From UBA4363 sp002393965 (lineage in GTDB: Bacteria; Bacteroidota; Bacteroidia; Bacteroidales; Paludibacteraceae), in NCBI GenBank assembly GCA_946542925.1, contig CAMNLA010000043.1, positions 16,439 through 80,438 on the forward strand: 64,000 nucleotides of DNA, given 5' to 3'. The notes beneath the pieces are model-generated. The model searched no databases. It was not told the DNA's origin and worked only from the letters and a program-made list of their open reading frames with translations. Positions 53,562-61,747 of this stretch are shown here, piece by piece (the first letter of the stretch is position 1; each line of letters opens with the position of its first letter). Both the position numbers and the translations under genes were made by a program.

Positions 53562-53822
53562 CTACCACCTCCGTACCATTTTTAAAGGATTGGCACTGTA
53601 GTCAATGTTAATCTCAAGTTTCTTCGCCTTTGGATAAAAAAGACTGACAATGATGATGATGATGTTCCAGATGGACGCAAACAAATAGAATACAATCCCC
53701 AGAAAAAACACTAATGCGCCAATGCACAGCATCCATGCGATAATATGAATGAAGAATGACATCATGGCTTCTAAGATTGAAAGGTTCACTACAATGATAT
53801 AAAAAATATTTGACAATGGCAA
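53562..53822 (-). CDS. Small membrane protein
   Basis: An 86-residue protein with two membrane helices (about 24-50 and 52-65) and a basic tail KKLEINIDYSANPLKMVRRW. A start at the later Met pair (53765) would give 67 residues and avoid overlap with the plus-strand tape fragment. It lies against the direction of the phage tail genes, like a lysogenic conversion (moron) gene. No family was recognised. Confidence 0.5.
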   Translation of the reverse strand: MPLSNIFYIIVVNLSILEAMMSFFIHIIAWMLCIGALVFFLGIVFYLFASIWNIIIIIVSLFYPKAKKLEINIDYSANPLKMVRRW

Positions 53823-53965
53823 GTAATTCGATAGAATTCAGCATCAATATTGGTGGAACCGCCTATCAAGGCATCGCCAAGATAAGCGAAGCCAAGGACG
53901 AACGGCACATACCGTTCTCCATGACGCTGATAAGCGACTACGTAGAGACGCTGGAGTTTATCTGA
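53816..53965 (+). pseudogene. Tape measure-like fragment with internal deletion
   Basis: A 49-residue frame starts MASNSIEFSINIGGTAYQGI, like the N-terminus of a tail tape measure protein, and ends in PFSMTLISDYVETLEFI. A tape measure should be many hundreds of residues, so the middle seems to be deleted, possibly joining it to the end of a following gene. Its stop overlaps the stop of the minus-strand gene at 53958. Confidence 0.45.
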
Positions 53966-54410
53966 TGATGCGGACCTTGTAGTCGTAGTTGGAAACGTCT
54001 TTGGATATATAGACCTTGTGGTCAGCATAGCCTCGATCCGTGGTTATCTGCCACTCGTCACAGTTCATAGATGAACGGTTGACAATACGCATGGTGCAGT
54101 CGTAGTCGTTGCGTGTCGTCTCCCGGATGACATAGTCGGCATCGTATTTTGAATCGGTCAGGAAAATGACACCGCCAAGACACGGAGCTTCTGAAGTACC
54201 GGAAACGACAGTGCCGCCTATGATAGGTTCTTCAAAAACGTACATACCTTTGTCAAACTCTTCTTTTTTAATGGTTTTTGTAGAACCGTTTTTTAGCCAT
54301 ACAGTCACTTCATCTCCTCGTATTCCATAGCCGTCAATGAAAATTTTCTTCGGCTTAGCGCCCAAGGATATAGAAACAAATAGCAACAGAACAACGACAA
54401 TATTTTTCAT
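53958..54410 (-). CDS. Secreted protein, possible prophage cargo
   Basis: A 150-residue protein with a signal peptide (residues 1-18, LFVSISLGA) and a beta-rich mature part with several cysteines (APCLGG, YDCTMR, NCDEW). No family was recognised. It is inserted against the direction of the tail genes, eight bases from the divergent baseplate hub gene. The start at 54410 puts a proper signal peptide first; 54434 would overlap that gene. Confidence 0.55.
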   Translation of the reverse strand: MKNIVVVLLLFVSISLGAKPKKIFIDGYGIRGDEVTVWLKNGSTKTIKKEEFDKGMYVFEEPIIGGTVVSGTSEAPCLGGVIFLTDSKYDADYVIRETTRNDYDCTMRIVNRSSMNCDEWQITTDRGYADHKVYISKDVSNYDYKVRIIR

Positions 54411-54418
54411 AGCATAAT

Positions 54419-55417
54419 ATGTTTTATCTGACAAGCGATATTATTATTAATCTGCAGGACGGTCGCCGTCTGCGCGTCAGACCCTACTCCGTCAAGTGGA
54501 AAAGGTCGGTCAAGGATCTATGCGACACCTGCGAAATCACCCTGCCACTACATCCCTACCTATACACGACCGAATCAAACGCCAGCAGCAGGGAGTGCCT
54601 TATCAAAAACGGCGATAAGGTAAGTGTCTCGCTCGGTTATAACGGGAACAACTCCACACGCTTTGAGGGATATGTTGCGACCATCAACTACAACGACCGT
54701 CTCGTCCTTCAATGCGAGGGTTACTATTACCTGATCAAACGCATTCCCACAACAGGCAGTTGGAAGAAAGTAACCCTTCGCGATTTCGTACAATACATAG
54801 TCAAGAACACCGACATAACACTATCAAAAAACATACCAAACGAGACGCTTACCAACCTGACAATTCAGAACGCGTCGATGGACAAAGTGTTCAAAATGCT
54901 TCAAGAAGATTATCTATGTGCAGCTTATTTCAAAGGCAGGGAATTGTATGTCGGTGCTTCATTGTTTCCCGAAGGGGGAGGAACTGGTGCGAGAAAGAAG
55001 CTGCGCATTGGCTGGAATGTGAAGGAAGGCAAAGTCGTGAATCAGCCAATCGGAGAAATTGTGAAGATTGTGGTCAAATCAACCGACGACAAGGGCAAAA
55101 CCACCAAGACGAAAAGCAAAAAAAGCAATGACAAAGTTGTGACTGGCATTGAGGAGAAAAAGATAAACCCGAACATGAGTGAAGCTTTTAAGGAAAGTGT
55201 ACGGAAACGCTTGCAGGACGAGGCGAACGCCAAGAGCCTGAAGCAGGCTGACGTCACCTGCTTCCTCGAGCCGCAGCTGGAGCTGGGCGAGGTGGTCGAG
55301 GTGATAGACCAGCGCTATCCGGAGCGCAACGGACGTTTCTTCGTGGCCGCCATCGACGGCGAGTTCGGCGAGAGCGGAGGCAGTCAGAAACTAACACTGA
55401 GATACTATGGCGATTAA
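54419..55417 (+). CDS. Mu gpP/gpD-like baseplate hub (late control) protein
   Basis: A 332-residue phage tail hub protein. The N-terminal strands (INLQDGRRLRVRPYSVKWKR, DTCEITLPLHPYL, GDKVSVSLGYNG) and the C-terminal half (LGEVVEVIDQRYPERNGRF, then LTLRYYGD) are typical of Mu gpP/P2 gpD-type hubs of Bacteroidota phages. A Lys/Thr-rich insert lies at about 215-235. It appears complete and overlaps the next gene by 11 bases, as phage genes do. Confidence 0.78.
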   Translation: MFYLTSDIIINLQDGRRLRVRPYSVKWKRSVKDLCDTCEITLPLHPYLYTTESNASSRECLIKNGDKVSVSLGYNGNNSTRFEGYVATINYNDRLVLQCEGYYYLIKRIPTTGSWKKVTLRDFVQYIVKNTDITLSKNIPNETLTNLTIQNASMDKVFKMLQEDYLCAAYFKGRELYVGASLFPEGGGTGARKKLRIGWNVKEGKVVNQPIGEIVKIVVKSTDDKGKTTKTKSKKSNDKVVTGIEEKKINPNMSEAFKESVRKRLQDEANAKSLKQADVTCFLEPQLELGEVVEVIDQRYPERNGRFFVAAIDGEFGESGGSQKLTLRYYGD

Positions 55418-55730
55418 GACTGAAGACATAAGACAGGCGCTCAGGGACTTCACCGCCCAGGGCGTGGCAACGATGATAGGCACAGTGAGCGAGGTGGACG
55501 CCACGGAGCGCACCTGCACGCTGACACACGAGGATGTGGCGTACTACGGCGTGCGCCTGCAGCCAGTCACCGGCGGTTCAGCCGGATTGCTCGTGACACC
55601 GAAGGAAGGGGCTATGGCTCTGGCTGTGCGCATCGAGGAAAACGACGGCTGGATGATAGTCCACACCGACGAGGTGGAGACCATTGAGGTCAAGGCTGGC
55701 GACACGACAGTGACGATAAACGCCGATTAA
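55407..55730 (+). CDS. Baseplate assembly gpV/Mu gp45-like protein
   Basis: A 107-residue protein with an OB-like fold start (GTVSEVDATERTCTLTHEDV) and a VKAGDTTVTINAD end, as in the short spike/assembly proteins of contractile or Mu-like tails. It partly overlaps the hub gene and is followed by a terminator. It may be shorter than usual at the C-terminus. Confidence 0.65.
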   Translation: MAIKTEDIRQALRDFTAQGVATMIGTVSEVDATERTCTLTHEDVAYYGVRLQPVTGGSAGLLVTPKEGAMALAVRIEENDGWMIVHTDEVETIEVKAGDTTVTINAD

Positions 55731-55736
55731 ACGAAA

Positions 55737-55768
55737 GAAGCGGGCGACACTATGCTGTCGTCCGCTTC
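55737..55768 (+). terminator. Terminator after the baseplate genes
   Basis: GAAGCGG-g-CGACA pairs with TGTCG-t-CCGCTTC around a 6-base loop, followed by TCTTAT. Confidence 0.65.
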
Positions 55769-55780
55769 TCTTATAAAAGA

Positions 55781-55818
55781 TGTACTTTTCGTTTTGAAAA
55801 TGTGTACTTTTCGTTTTG
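55781..55818. repeat. Two 16-bp direct repeats on a 22-bp period
   Basis: TGTACTTTTCGTTTTG occurs at 55781-55796 and at 55803-55818. The spacing resembles the 22-bp MuA-type end-binding sites, and the position (just outside the last phage gene) fits a right end. No copy was found at the left side of the island. Confidence 0.6.
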
Positions 55819-55883
55819 GCGATTATACATCAATTCGTCCTATTGAGAAGAGGAACAGAGACATGAGGTAATGAAGGGGAAGA

Positions 55884-55923
55884 GCAAAAAAGAAGGCGGG
55901 AAGATAGACCCTTCCCGCCTTCT
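55884..55923 (-). terminator. Terminator of the small secreted protein gene
   Basis: A 13-bp perfect stem AGAAGGCGGGAAG / CTTCCCGCCTTCT with a 7-base loop. On the minus strand TTTTTGCTCTT follows. Confidence 0.88.
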
Positions 55924-55952
55924 CGTGATTACAGGCTATTACCTTGTGCGTA

Positions 55953-56318
55953 TTACTTCGCGAGCAGCAATTGAGCTGCTTTCTTGGCAAGAGCCAGATA
56001 GCGATTAGACTGTTTCTGAGTAAAGTCGCCTGAAGACTTCTGGAGGGAAGCTTGCAGATTCTTGATCTTGTTTTTCCAGGAGGCGAGAGAAGACTGAGCC
56101 GCCTTGTCGCCCTTCTTTGCCTTGTCCGCCACGGCGGAAGCGCTGTTGATCGCTGACTCGTAGGAATCGAGCAGGGCATCGATCTTAGAGGAAGCCGAAG
56201 TCGCAGTGGCGGCAGTAGTAGCCTGAACAGCGGACTTCGAAACAGATCCAGCAGCAAGAGCGTTGGTCGCGGAGAGCAGCATGGCTGCGAAGGCGATGGA
56301 ATAAAGGATGATTTTCAT
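55953..56318 (-). CDS. Small secreted Ala/Ser/Lys-rich helical protein
   Basis: A 121-residue protein with a signal peptide (residues 1-22, cleaved near ALAA). The mature part is rich in Ala, Ser, Lys and Gln and is predicted to be helical (KIDALLDSYESAINSASAVADK). No enzyme motif is present. It lies 33 bases downstream of rny but has its own terminator. Function unknown. Confidence 0.6.
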   Translation of the reverse strand: MKIILYSIAFAAMLLSATNALAAGSVSKSAVQATTAATATSASSKIDALLDSYESAINSASAVADKAKKGDKAAQSSLASWKNKIKNLQASLQKSSGDFTQKQSNRYLALAKKAAQLLLAK

Positions 56319-56351
56319 AAGTAATAAACGAGTTAAGAATATTAGGAAGCA

Positions 56352-57890
56352 CTATTTAGCGTAGCTTACGGCACGCGTCTCGCGGATCACGGTAATCTTG
56401 ACTTGTCCAGGGTAGGTCATCTCGTCCTGAATCTTCTTAGCGATGTCGTAGGAGAGTTTCTCGGTATCCTTATCGTCAATCTTGTCTGCACCGACGATGA
56501 CACGCAGTTCGCGACCAGCCTGGATAGCATAGGTCTTGATGACGCCCGGGTACTGGAGTGCGAGGTTCTCGAGGTCGTTGAGACGCTTGATGTAAGCCTC
56601 GACTATCTCGCGGCGTGCACCTGGTCGAGCGCCTGAGATGGCGTCGCAAGCCTGAACGATAGGTGCGAGCATGGTGGTCATCTCCATTTCGTCGTGGTGA
56701 GCTCCGACGGCGTTGCAGATCTCGGGTTTCTCCTTGTATTTCTCGCAGAGTTTCATACCGAGAATTGCGTGTGGCAGTTCCGGTTCGTCGTCCGGCACCT
56801 TGCCGATATCGTGGAGGAGTCCTGCGCGTCGTGCGAGTTTCGGGTTGAGTCCGAGTTCGGAAGCCATGACGGCGCAGAGGTTGGCTGTCTCGCGTGCATG
56901 CTGGAGGAGGTTCTGTCCGTAGCTGGAGCGATACTTCATCTTACCGATCATGCGGACGAGATCAGGGTGGAGACCGTGTACGCCGAGGTCGATTGTTGTG
57001 CGCTTACCTGTCTCGACGATTTCCTCCTCGACCTGTTTCCGTACCTTCGCCACGACCTCCTCGATACGAGCCGGGTGGATACGTCCATCCTGAACGAGTC
57101 GGTGGAGTGCGAGTCGTGCGATCTCACGGCGAACGGGGTCGAAGGAAGAGAGGACGATGGCCTCAGGGGTATCGTCCACGATGATCTCGATACCGGTAGC
57201 TGCCTCGAGTGCGCGGATGTTACGTCCCTCGCGTCCGATGATACGTCCCTTCATCTCGTCGCTCTCGATGTGGAACACGGAAACGGAGTTCTCGATAGCC
57301 GCCTCTGTTGCGACACGCTGGATGGTCTGAACGACCACCTTCTTGGCTTCCTTATTGGCGTTCATGCGAGCCTCGTCCATGATCTCGTTGACGTAGGACA
57401 TGGCATTGGTTTTCGCCTCGTCCTTGAGCGCCTCGACGAGTCGGTTCTTAGCCTCCTCGGCGGAGAGTCCGGAAATCTGTTCGAGTTGAGTCTGTTCCTG
57501 TTGCTGCATCCGTTCGAGCTCCTTCTGACGTCGTTCGACGACTTCCATCTGACTGGCGAGGTTCGCCTTGACGGCATCGTTCTCCTGCATCTTACGGTTG
57601 AGGTCTGCCTGTTCCTGTTTCTGCTGCATCTCGCGTTTCTGGATCTGGCTCTCGCGTTGCTGGAGTTTCTGGTTGCGTTGCTGCACCTGCTTCTCATACT
57701 CCTCCTTGAGTGAAAGGTATTTTTCCTTTACTTCAACGAGTTTATCTTTCTTGAGCGCCTCGGCTTCGGTCCGTGCATCCTCAATCATCTTGTTGTAGGC
57801 GGACTTGCGGAGCTGCATGATGATGAGCCATGAGATGGCCGCACCGGCGAACAGCGCTACAATTGCCACAATGATTGTCGTTATTTCCAT
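56352..57890 (-). CDS. rny: Ribonuclease Y
   Basis: RNase Y is a membrane-anchored endoribonuclease that starts mRNA decay. The 512-residue protein has an N-terminal helix (residues 5-26), a long coiled coil to about residue 200, a KH domain (GRIIGREGRNIRALEAATGI) and an HD domain with LLHDIGK and the second metal histidines in VGAHHDE. It is the usual length. The gap to zapA upstream holds a probable 6S RNA. Confidence 0.96.
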   Translation of the reverse strand: MEITTIIVAIVALFAGAAISWLIIMQLRKSAYNKMIEDARTEAEALKKDKLVEVKEKYLSLKEEYEKQVQQRNQKLQQRESQIQKREMQQKQEQADLNRKMQENDAVKANLASQMEVVERRQKELERMQQQEQTQLEQISGLSAEEAKNRLVEALKDEAKTNAMSYVNEIMDEARMNANKEAKKVVVQTIQRVATEAAIENSVSVFHIESDEMKGRIIGREGRNIRALEAATGIEIIVDDTPEAIVLSSFDPVRREIARLALHRLVQDGRIHPARIEEVVAKVRKQVEEEIVETGKRTTIDLGVHGLHPDLVRMIGKMKYRSSYGQNLLQHARETANLCAVMASELGLNPKLARRAGLLHDIGKVPDDEPELPHAILGMKLCEKYKEKPEICNAVGAHHDEMEMTTMLAPIVQACDAISGARPGARREIVEAYIKRLNDLENLALQYPGVIKTYAIQAGRELRVIVGADKIDDKDTEKLSYDIAKKIQDEMTYPGQVKITVIRETRAVSYAK

Positions 57891-57921
57891 TTTTACAAAC
57901 AGTTAGATATATATAATTAAT

Positions 57922-58095
57922 AAAAAAGCATCAACTCCTGCCCATAGTACTCATCGCTCGCCAGAACCGTTCACTGGTCCTAAGCGCATCGTACCACACG
58001 CACGGAATGATGCGGAAAATTTCCATTCGAGCCGAGAGGACGCTATCGTGACACGGAGACGTGTCGATGGGGAGGAACAAGAGTGGCGTCGTCAG
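57922..58095 (-). ncRNA. ssrS: Probable 6S RNA
   Basis: The 247-base gap between zapA and rny has no gene but strong RNA-like pairing on the minus strand. ACTCTTG pairs with CAGGAGT and CCCAT with ATGGG to close the molecule, with internal hairpins GACACG-TCTC-CGTGTC, GGAAA-TT-TTCC and CCAG-...-CTGG. A run of T follows at the 3' end. Length (about 170 bases) and the place beside zapA, as in proteobacteria, suggest 6S RNA, the RNA polymerase decoy. The limits are approximate. Confidence 0.5.
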
Positions 58096-58137
58096 CCGAT
58101 TGTTTTATGTCAGAGTCGCTACGACAGTGTTACTTAT

Positions 58138-58473
58138 TCAGTCACTATCGTGGCGGTCGTTCAGATAATTCGAAAGGTCGTTCTGGAGTTCCTTCAGGTA
58201 GTTTCGGATGGACTGGGCATCGGTCCGCTGTGAAGAGAACACGTTCTGTATGGCAAAATTCAAGCAGACGCGAATCAGCACGTCAATGGTATCGTTGCCA
58301 GTCGTCTTGGAGTAGATACCGTTATAGCTTGATATAGCCTCGTTGACATCCTTGTTGGCACGTCGGTAGAATTCCTCGAGTCCGGGATCGATCATCATCG
58401 AAACAGGTCGTCCCATCACAGTCAGCGTAATTCGTACCTTCTGAGCGGCGGATTGCTTCTGTTTCTGGCTCAT
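58138..58473 (-). CDS. zapA: Cell division protein ZapA
   Basis: ZapA binds FtsZ and bundles its filaments at midcell. The 111-residue protein has the family beginning (VRITLTVMGRPVSMMIDPGLE) and a long C-terminal helix for dimer and tetramer formation. It lies 103 bases downstream of a coiled-coil gene on the same strand. Confidence 0.88.
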   Translation of the reverse strand: MSQKQKQSAAQKVRITLTVMGRPVSMMIDPGLEEFYRRANKDVNEAISSYNGIYSKTTGNDTIDVLIRVCLNFAIQNVFSSQRTDAQSIRNYLKELQNDLSNYLNDRHDSD

Positions 58474-58576
58474 TTCAGAATTCGTTAGTTATGCCGGTCA
58501 AGGCATCCGTTTTATTTGTTATGACCCTTAGAATTCCGCTAATCCCATTGAGAGGGAAAGGGGGAATGTTGTCCCC

Positions 58577-58867
58577 TTATCTCAACAGGGTCAGACATCT
58601 TTCTATTTCCCGCATCATCTGATTCAATCGTTTTTTCGATTCCTGCCGTTGTTCCTCGGTCACGGAGAGCATGGCAGCATCGGTCAGATGATTGCATTTG
58701 ACTTTCCATTCCAACAGTTCCTTTTCCAACCTTTCGACCTTGCGAGTCTGGTTGCTCACGGTATCGATCAGCGCACCGTTTTTTGACACCTCGGCTTCGT
58801 ATAGTTCCTTCAGCCTATTGATCTGAGCTGTCAGTTCATTGAGCAGTTGAAGATCAGAATCGGTCAT
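58577..58867 (-). CDS. Small coiled-coil protein upstream of zapA
   Basis: A 96-residue, almost fully helical protein (LNELTAQINRLKELYEAE, TRKVERLEKELLEWKVKC). It resembles a ZapB-like or FtsB-like coiled coil. In Bacteroidota a small protein of this sort commonly precedes zapA, so a division role is a fair guess. It has a strong promoter directly upstream. Confidence 0.65.
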   Translation of the reverse strand: MTDSDLQLLNELTAQINRLKELYEAEVSKNGALIDTVSNQTRKVERLEKELLEWKVKCNHLTDAAMLSVTEEQRQESKKRLNQMMREIERCLTLLR

Positions 58868-58888
58868 ATTTTAATGGATTATCACGGA

Positions 58889-58920
58889 CAAAGGTAACTA
58901 TTTCGCACGAAATCCCCAAA
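58889..58920 (-). promoter_or_regulatory. Promoter of the zapA operon
   Basis: On the minus strand TTTG (58920-58917), 20 bases, TACCTTTG (58896-58889), an exact match to consensus, 22 bases from the ATG at 58867. It could drive the coiled-coil gene, zapA, the RNA and rny. Confidence 0.8.
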
Positions 58921-59118
58921 TAGCGATAACAAATCGAAAGGGGTCGTCCTAACGAACTTACGAAACAGGCAGCGACGAAGGGAGCACCTCGCCGGTCGGG
59001 AAAGGAACAGAAAGAGTCGGGAAAAAGACGGAAAGACGGAGAGACAGAGAGATGGAGGGGTGGAGGGGATGGAGGGATAAAACGAATAGACGGATGTCAG
59101 GATAAGAAGGAGGCGGGA

Positions 59119-60282
59119 TCAGTGTATGGTCACCAGCACTGCCCCACGTCCGTATTCACGTACGTCGGTCTTCTCGATAGCGCAAGAGGAGTACTCCATC
59201 TTGAGTATGCGGGTGAGTTCACGGTGGATATCGCCATCGGAAGAGCCGAGAAGGAAGAGGACATGCAGGTTCTTCCGTTTCTTGTTCTTCTCCATGGTCT
59301 GTCGAAGCCGGTCGATCTGAGTCGTGAGAAGCGTTGCGCCGTCCACATCGGCAGGGTTGTCGAAGAGGGCCTCTGCCTGCAGGTTCACCTCAAGCACCTC
59401 GCCCTGTTGGCGTTTTGGTTGTGATACGATCTTGATCCCTGAGAGCCGAGGCAGCGGTATGAAATTATCGTCTGGATCCGCCGGTTGCTGGGACTTAGGC
59501 TGGGGAAGCGGTTCCGAAGAGGAGAAGGTCTGCGGAAGGTCCTGAGCGGCAGGGGCGGGATGGGCTGGCACATCATCGGAGATGAGCGGAACGGCGAGTA
59601 CCTTCTCCTCGAAGAACTCGTTGTCGGAGAAAGAGCCAGGGCGGAACAAGCGTGATGAGGAGAGGCGGATCGGGATGGAGAATGCCGGTTTGGCCGAGAA
59701 CGGAGCAGAGGGCTTGAACGGAAGGATCTGGAGCAAGAGATGCTCCCAATCGGAGAGCGATGCGGCGTCGGTCTGAGAGAGGAGGACGCGCGTATGTGCC
59801 TCCGCAGTACCTGCATCGCGGCACATCAGATGGGAGTCCGCCTGCGTTGAGACCACGTAGAGCAGAGCATAGTTGCTATCGTTGAGCAGATAGAAATCGA
59901 AGTGTCCCTCCCCATGCGGAGAGACGACGAGCGAGACATTGAGGTTCTCACCCTGCGGAGTATCGAGATCGGCGGTAAAGAGCGAAGGGGACGGAACGTC
60001 GGTTGACTCGTCGGGTTGGGTCGGATCCTCGTCCGGTACATCCTGATTGAGCAACTGCCTCATGCTGACCGAGGTATTGCCGGAAGAGGGACGGTCGTCG
60101 TCCCGGGAGCGTCGCATCCGCTGATCCTGTTCCTCCGCGACAACCACCAACTCAGAGACCGGGACCGGGACATCGAAACCATCCTCGTCCTCGACCAGCA
60201 CAATATTCCTGTCCTTGATACCCTTGACCACTCCCCCACCGACTGCATTGAGGAAGCGCACTCTGTCACCGACCTTCAGCAT
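59119..60282 (-). CDS. DUF2027/Smr domain protein
   Basis: A 387-residue protein of a Bacteroidota family. Residues 1-50 form a small beta domain (MLKVGDRVRFLNAVGGGVVK, a KOW-like fold). The central part (100-240) is the DUF2027 domain, then a Pro-rich acidic linker (240-285). The last 90 residues look like a Smr domain (LHVLFLLGSSDGDIHRELTRIL, ending DVREYGRGAVLVTIH). Smr domains bind or cut RNA and act in ribosome rescue or mismatch-linked cleavage; the role here is not known. Confidence 0.82.
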   Translation of the reverse strand: MLKVGDRVRFLNAVGGGVVKGIKDRNIVLVEDEDGFDVPVPVSELVVVAEEQDQRMRRSRDDDRPSSGNTSVSMRQLLNQDVPDEDPTQPDESTDVPSPSLFTADLDTPQGENLNVSLVVSPHGEGHFDFYLLNDSNYALLYVVSTQADSHLMCRDAGTAEAHTRVLLSQTDAASLSDWEHLLLQILPFKPSAPFSAKPAFSIPIRLSSSRLFRPGSFSDNEFFEEKVLAVPLISDDVPAHPAPAAQDLPQTFSSSEPLPQPKSQQPADPDDNFIPLPRLSGIKIVSQPKRQQGEVLEVNLQAEALFDNPADVDGATLLTTQIDRLRQTMEKNKKRKNLHVLFLLGSSDGDIHRELTRILKMEYSSCAIEKTDVREYGRGAVLVTIH

Positions 60283-60461
60283 AGTTATTCCGATATGAAA
60301 CGATTAAAAAAAAACTTTATTTTTCCTCTGTAAACCTTTTTTTTGCCGTTATGACACAGTACGAGCGTGAAAGCATGGCTCTGTACCCGGACGAACAGGA
60401 AATGGCGTCCTTTTACAATGAGAAATACGCTCATTGTCCCGTTTTTCCGGAGCAAATTTAG

Positions 60462-60469
60462 TACTTTTG
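60462..60469 (+). promoter_or_regulatory. -7 element of queA
   Basis: TACTTTTG matches TAnnTTTG, 54 bases before the chosen ATG. The -33 is weak. Confidence 0.55.
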
Positions 60470-60522
60470 CCAAAATATTGAAAAGCCGAAAGGCATCAGA
60501 AAAAACGAGAGTCACAACCGTC

Positions 60523-61725
60523 ATGCAGAAAGGACCTCAAAGCATCCGCATCGAAGACTACGACTATCCGCTTCCGGAGAGCCGTATTGCCCGTTTTCCG
60601 CTTTCGAGGCGTGATGAGTCGAAACTGCTGATCTACCGCAACGGGACGATCACGGAGCGTCACTTCTACGACCTGCCCGACCTGTTGGACGGTCAGTCGC
60701 TGATGGTGCGCAACAACACGCGCGTCATCCAAGCGCGTCTGCTCTTCGAGAAAGAGACCGGTGCCCGGATCGAGATTTTCTGTCTGGAGCCGCATGAACC
60801 GTCAGACTATGCGCAAGCCTTCCAGCAGGGAGAGAGTTGCGTATGGAAATGTCTGGTAGGGAACTCGAAGAAATGGAAAGGCGGCATGATCCGCTCGCAG
60901 CAGAATGAACACCTGACGGCAGAGCGGATTGAAGACTGCGGAGAGACCTCTCTCATCCGCTTCCGATGGTCGGAAGCGGGAGTGAGTTTCGGCGAACTGT
61001 TAGAGAGCGTTGGCGAGCTCCCTATCCCGCCCTACCTTCACCGTCGGACCGAGGAGAGCGACAAGACAACCTACCAGACCGTCTATTCAAAGATCAAGGG
61101 TTCGGTGGCAGCACCGACGGCGGGTCTGCACTTCACGCCAGAGATCCTGCAGCGCATAGCGGACAAAGGCATTGAGACGGAAGAGGTGACCCTCCATGTG
61201 GGAGCTGGCACGTTCAAGCCCGTCAAAAGCGAGGAAATCGGCGGGCATACGATGCACAGCGAAGTGATGTCGGTAAAAGCCGATACCATCCGTCGCCTCC
61301 AATCGAAGTCAGGTCATATCGTAGCGGTGGGGACGACCTCGGTGAGGACGCTGGAATCGCTGTACTTCATCGGAGTCCTGCTGGAGCAGGACAAGGACCT
61401 GCAAGACCTGCATGTAGGGCAGTGGATGCCCTATGAAGACTACCCGAAAATCTCGTCGGAGAAGGCCCTGGAGAACATCCTCAACTATCTACAGGAGCAT
61501 GATACGGACGTTCTGCAGACCAGCACGCAGATCATCATCGCCCCGGGTTATGACTTCCACATCGTCTCGCAACTAATCACCAACTTCCATCAGCCACAGA
61601 GCACCTTACTGCTTCTGATATCCGCCTATCTGAAAGGAGACTGGAAACGGGTGTATGACTATGCGTTGGGTCATGACTTCCGTTTCCTCAGTTACGGAGA
61701 CAGTTCGCTGCTGATCCGCGAGTAA
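60523..61725 (+). CDS. queA: SAM:tRNA ribosyltransferase-isomerase
   Basis: QueA moves the ribosyl part of SAM to preQ1 in tRNA to make epoxyqueuosine. The 400-residue protein starts MQKGPQSIRIEDYDYPLPES, and has the typical NNTRVIQARL, VAAPTAGLHF, HVGAGTFKPV and FHQPQSTLLLLISAY. The ATG at 60523 fits the family; an in-frame ATG at 60367 would precede the promoter. It is the first of three closely spaced genes (gap 22 bases to mnmA). Confidence 0.95.
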   Translation: MQKGPQSIRIEDYDYPLPESRIARFPLSRRDESKLLIYRNGTITERHFYDLPDLLDGQSLMVRNNTRVIQARLLFEKETGARIEIFCLEPHEPSDYAQAFQQGESCVWKCLVGNSKKWKGGMIRSQQNEHLTAERIEDCGETSLIRFRWSEAGVSFGELLESVGELPIPPYLHRRTEESDKTTYQTVYSKIKGSVAAPTAGLHFTPEILQRIADKGIETEEVTLHVGAGTFKPVKSEEIGGHTMHSEVMSVKADTIRRLQSKSGHIVAVGTTSVRTLESLYFIGVLLEQDKDLQDLHVGQWMPYEDYPKISSEKALENILNYLQEHDTDVLQTSTQIIIAPGYDFHIVSQLITNFHQPQSTLLLLISAYLKGDWKRVYDYALGHDFRFLSYGDSSLLIRE

Positions 61726-61747
61726 AGAACAAGAAACAGATAAAGAA

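Larger units (their letters stand above)
48750..55820. mobile_element. Accessory island with defective Mu-like prophage
   Basis: Between the S41 protease and a small secreted-protein gene lie about 7 kb of short genes on alternating strands. Mu-type tail and baseplate genes and a truncated MuF gene are present; transposase, terminase, portal, capsid and lysis genes are not. Base composition changes from gene to gene, with a GC-rich MuF segment next to AT-rich membrane and toxin genes. End-like repeats are seen on the right at 55781-55818, but no matching left end was found. The outer limits are estimates. Confidence 0.65.

Noticed and set aside
56694..57713. 339-residue open frame antisense to rny
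   Set aside because: It is a shadow created by the codon pattern of the coiled-coil part of rny; its Leu/Leu-Phe-rich repeats mirror the Glu/Gln/Lys codons of the real gene.
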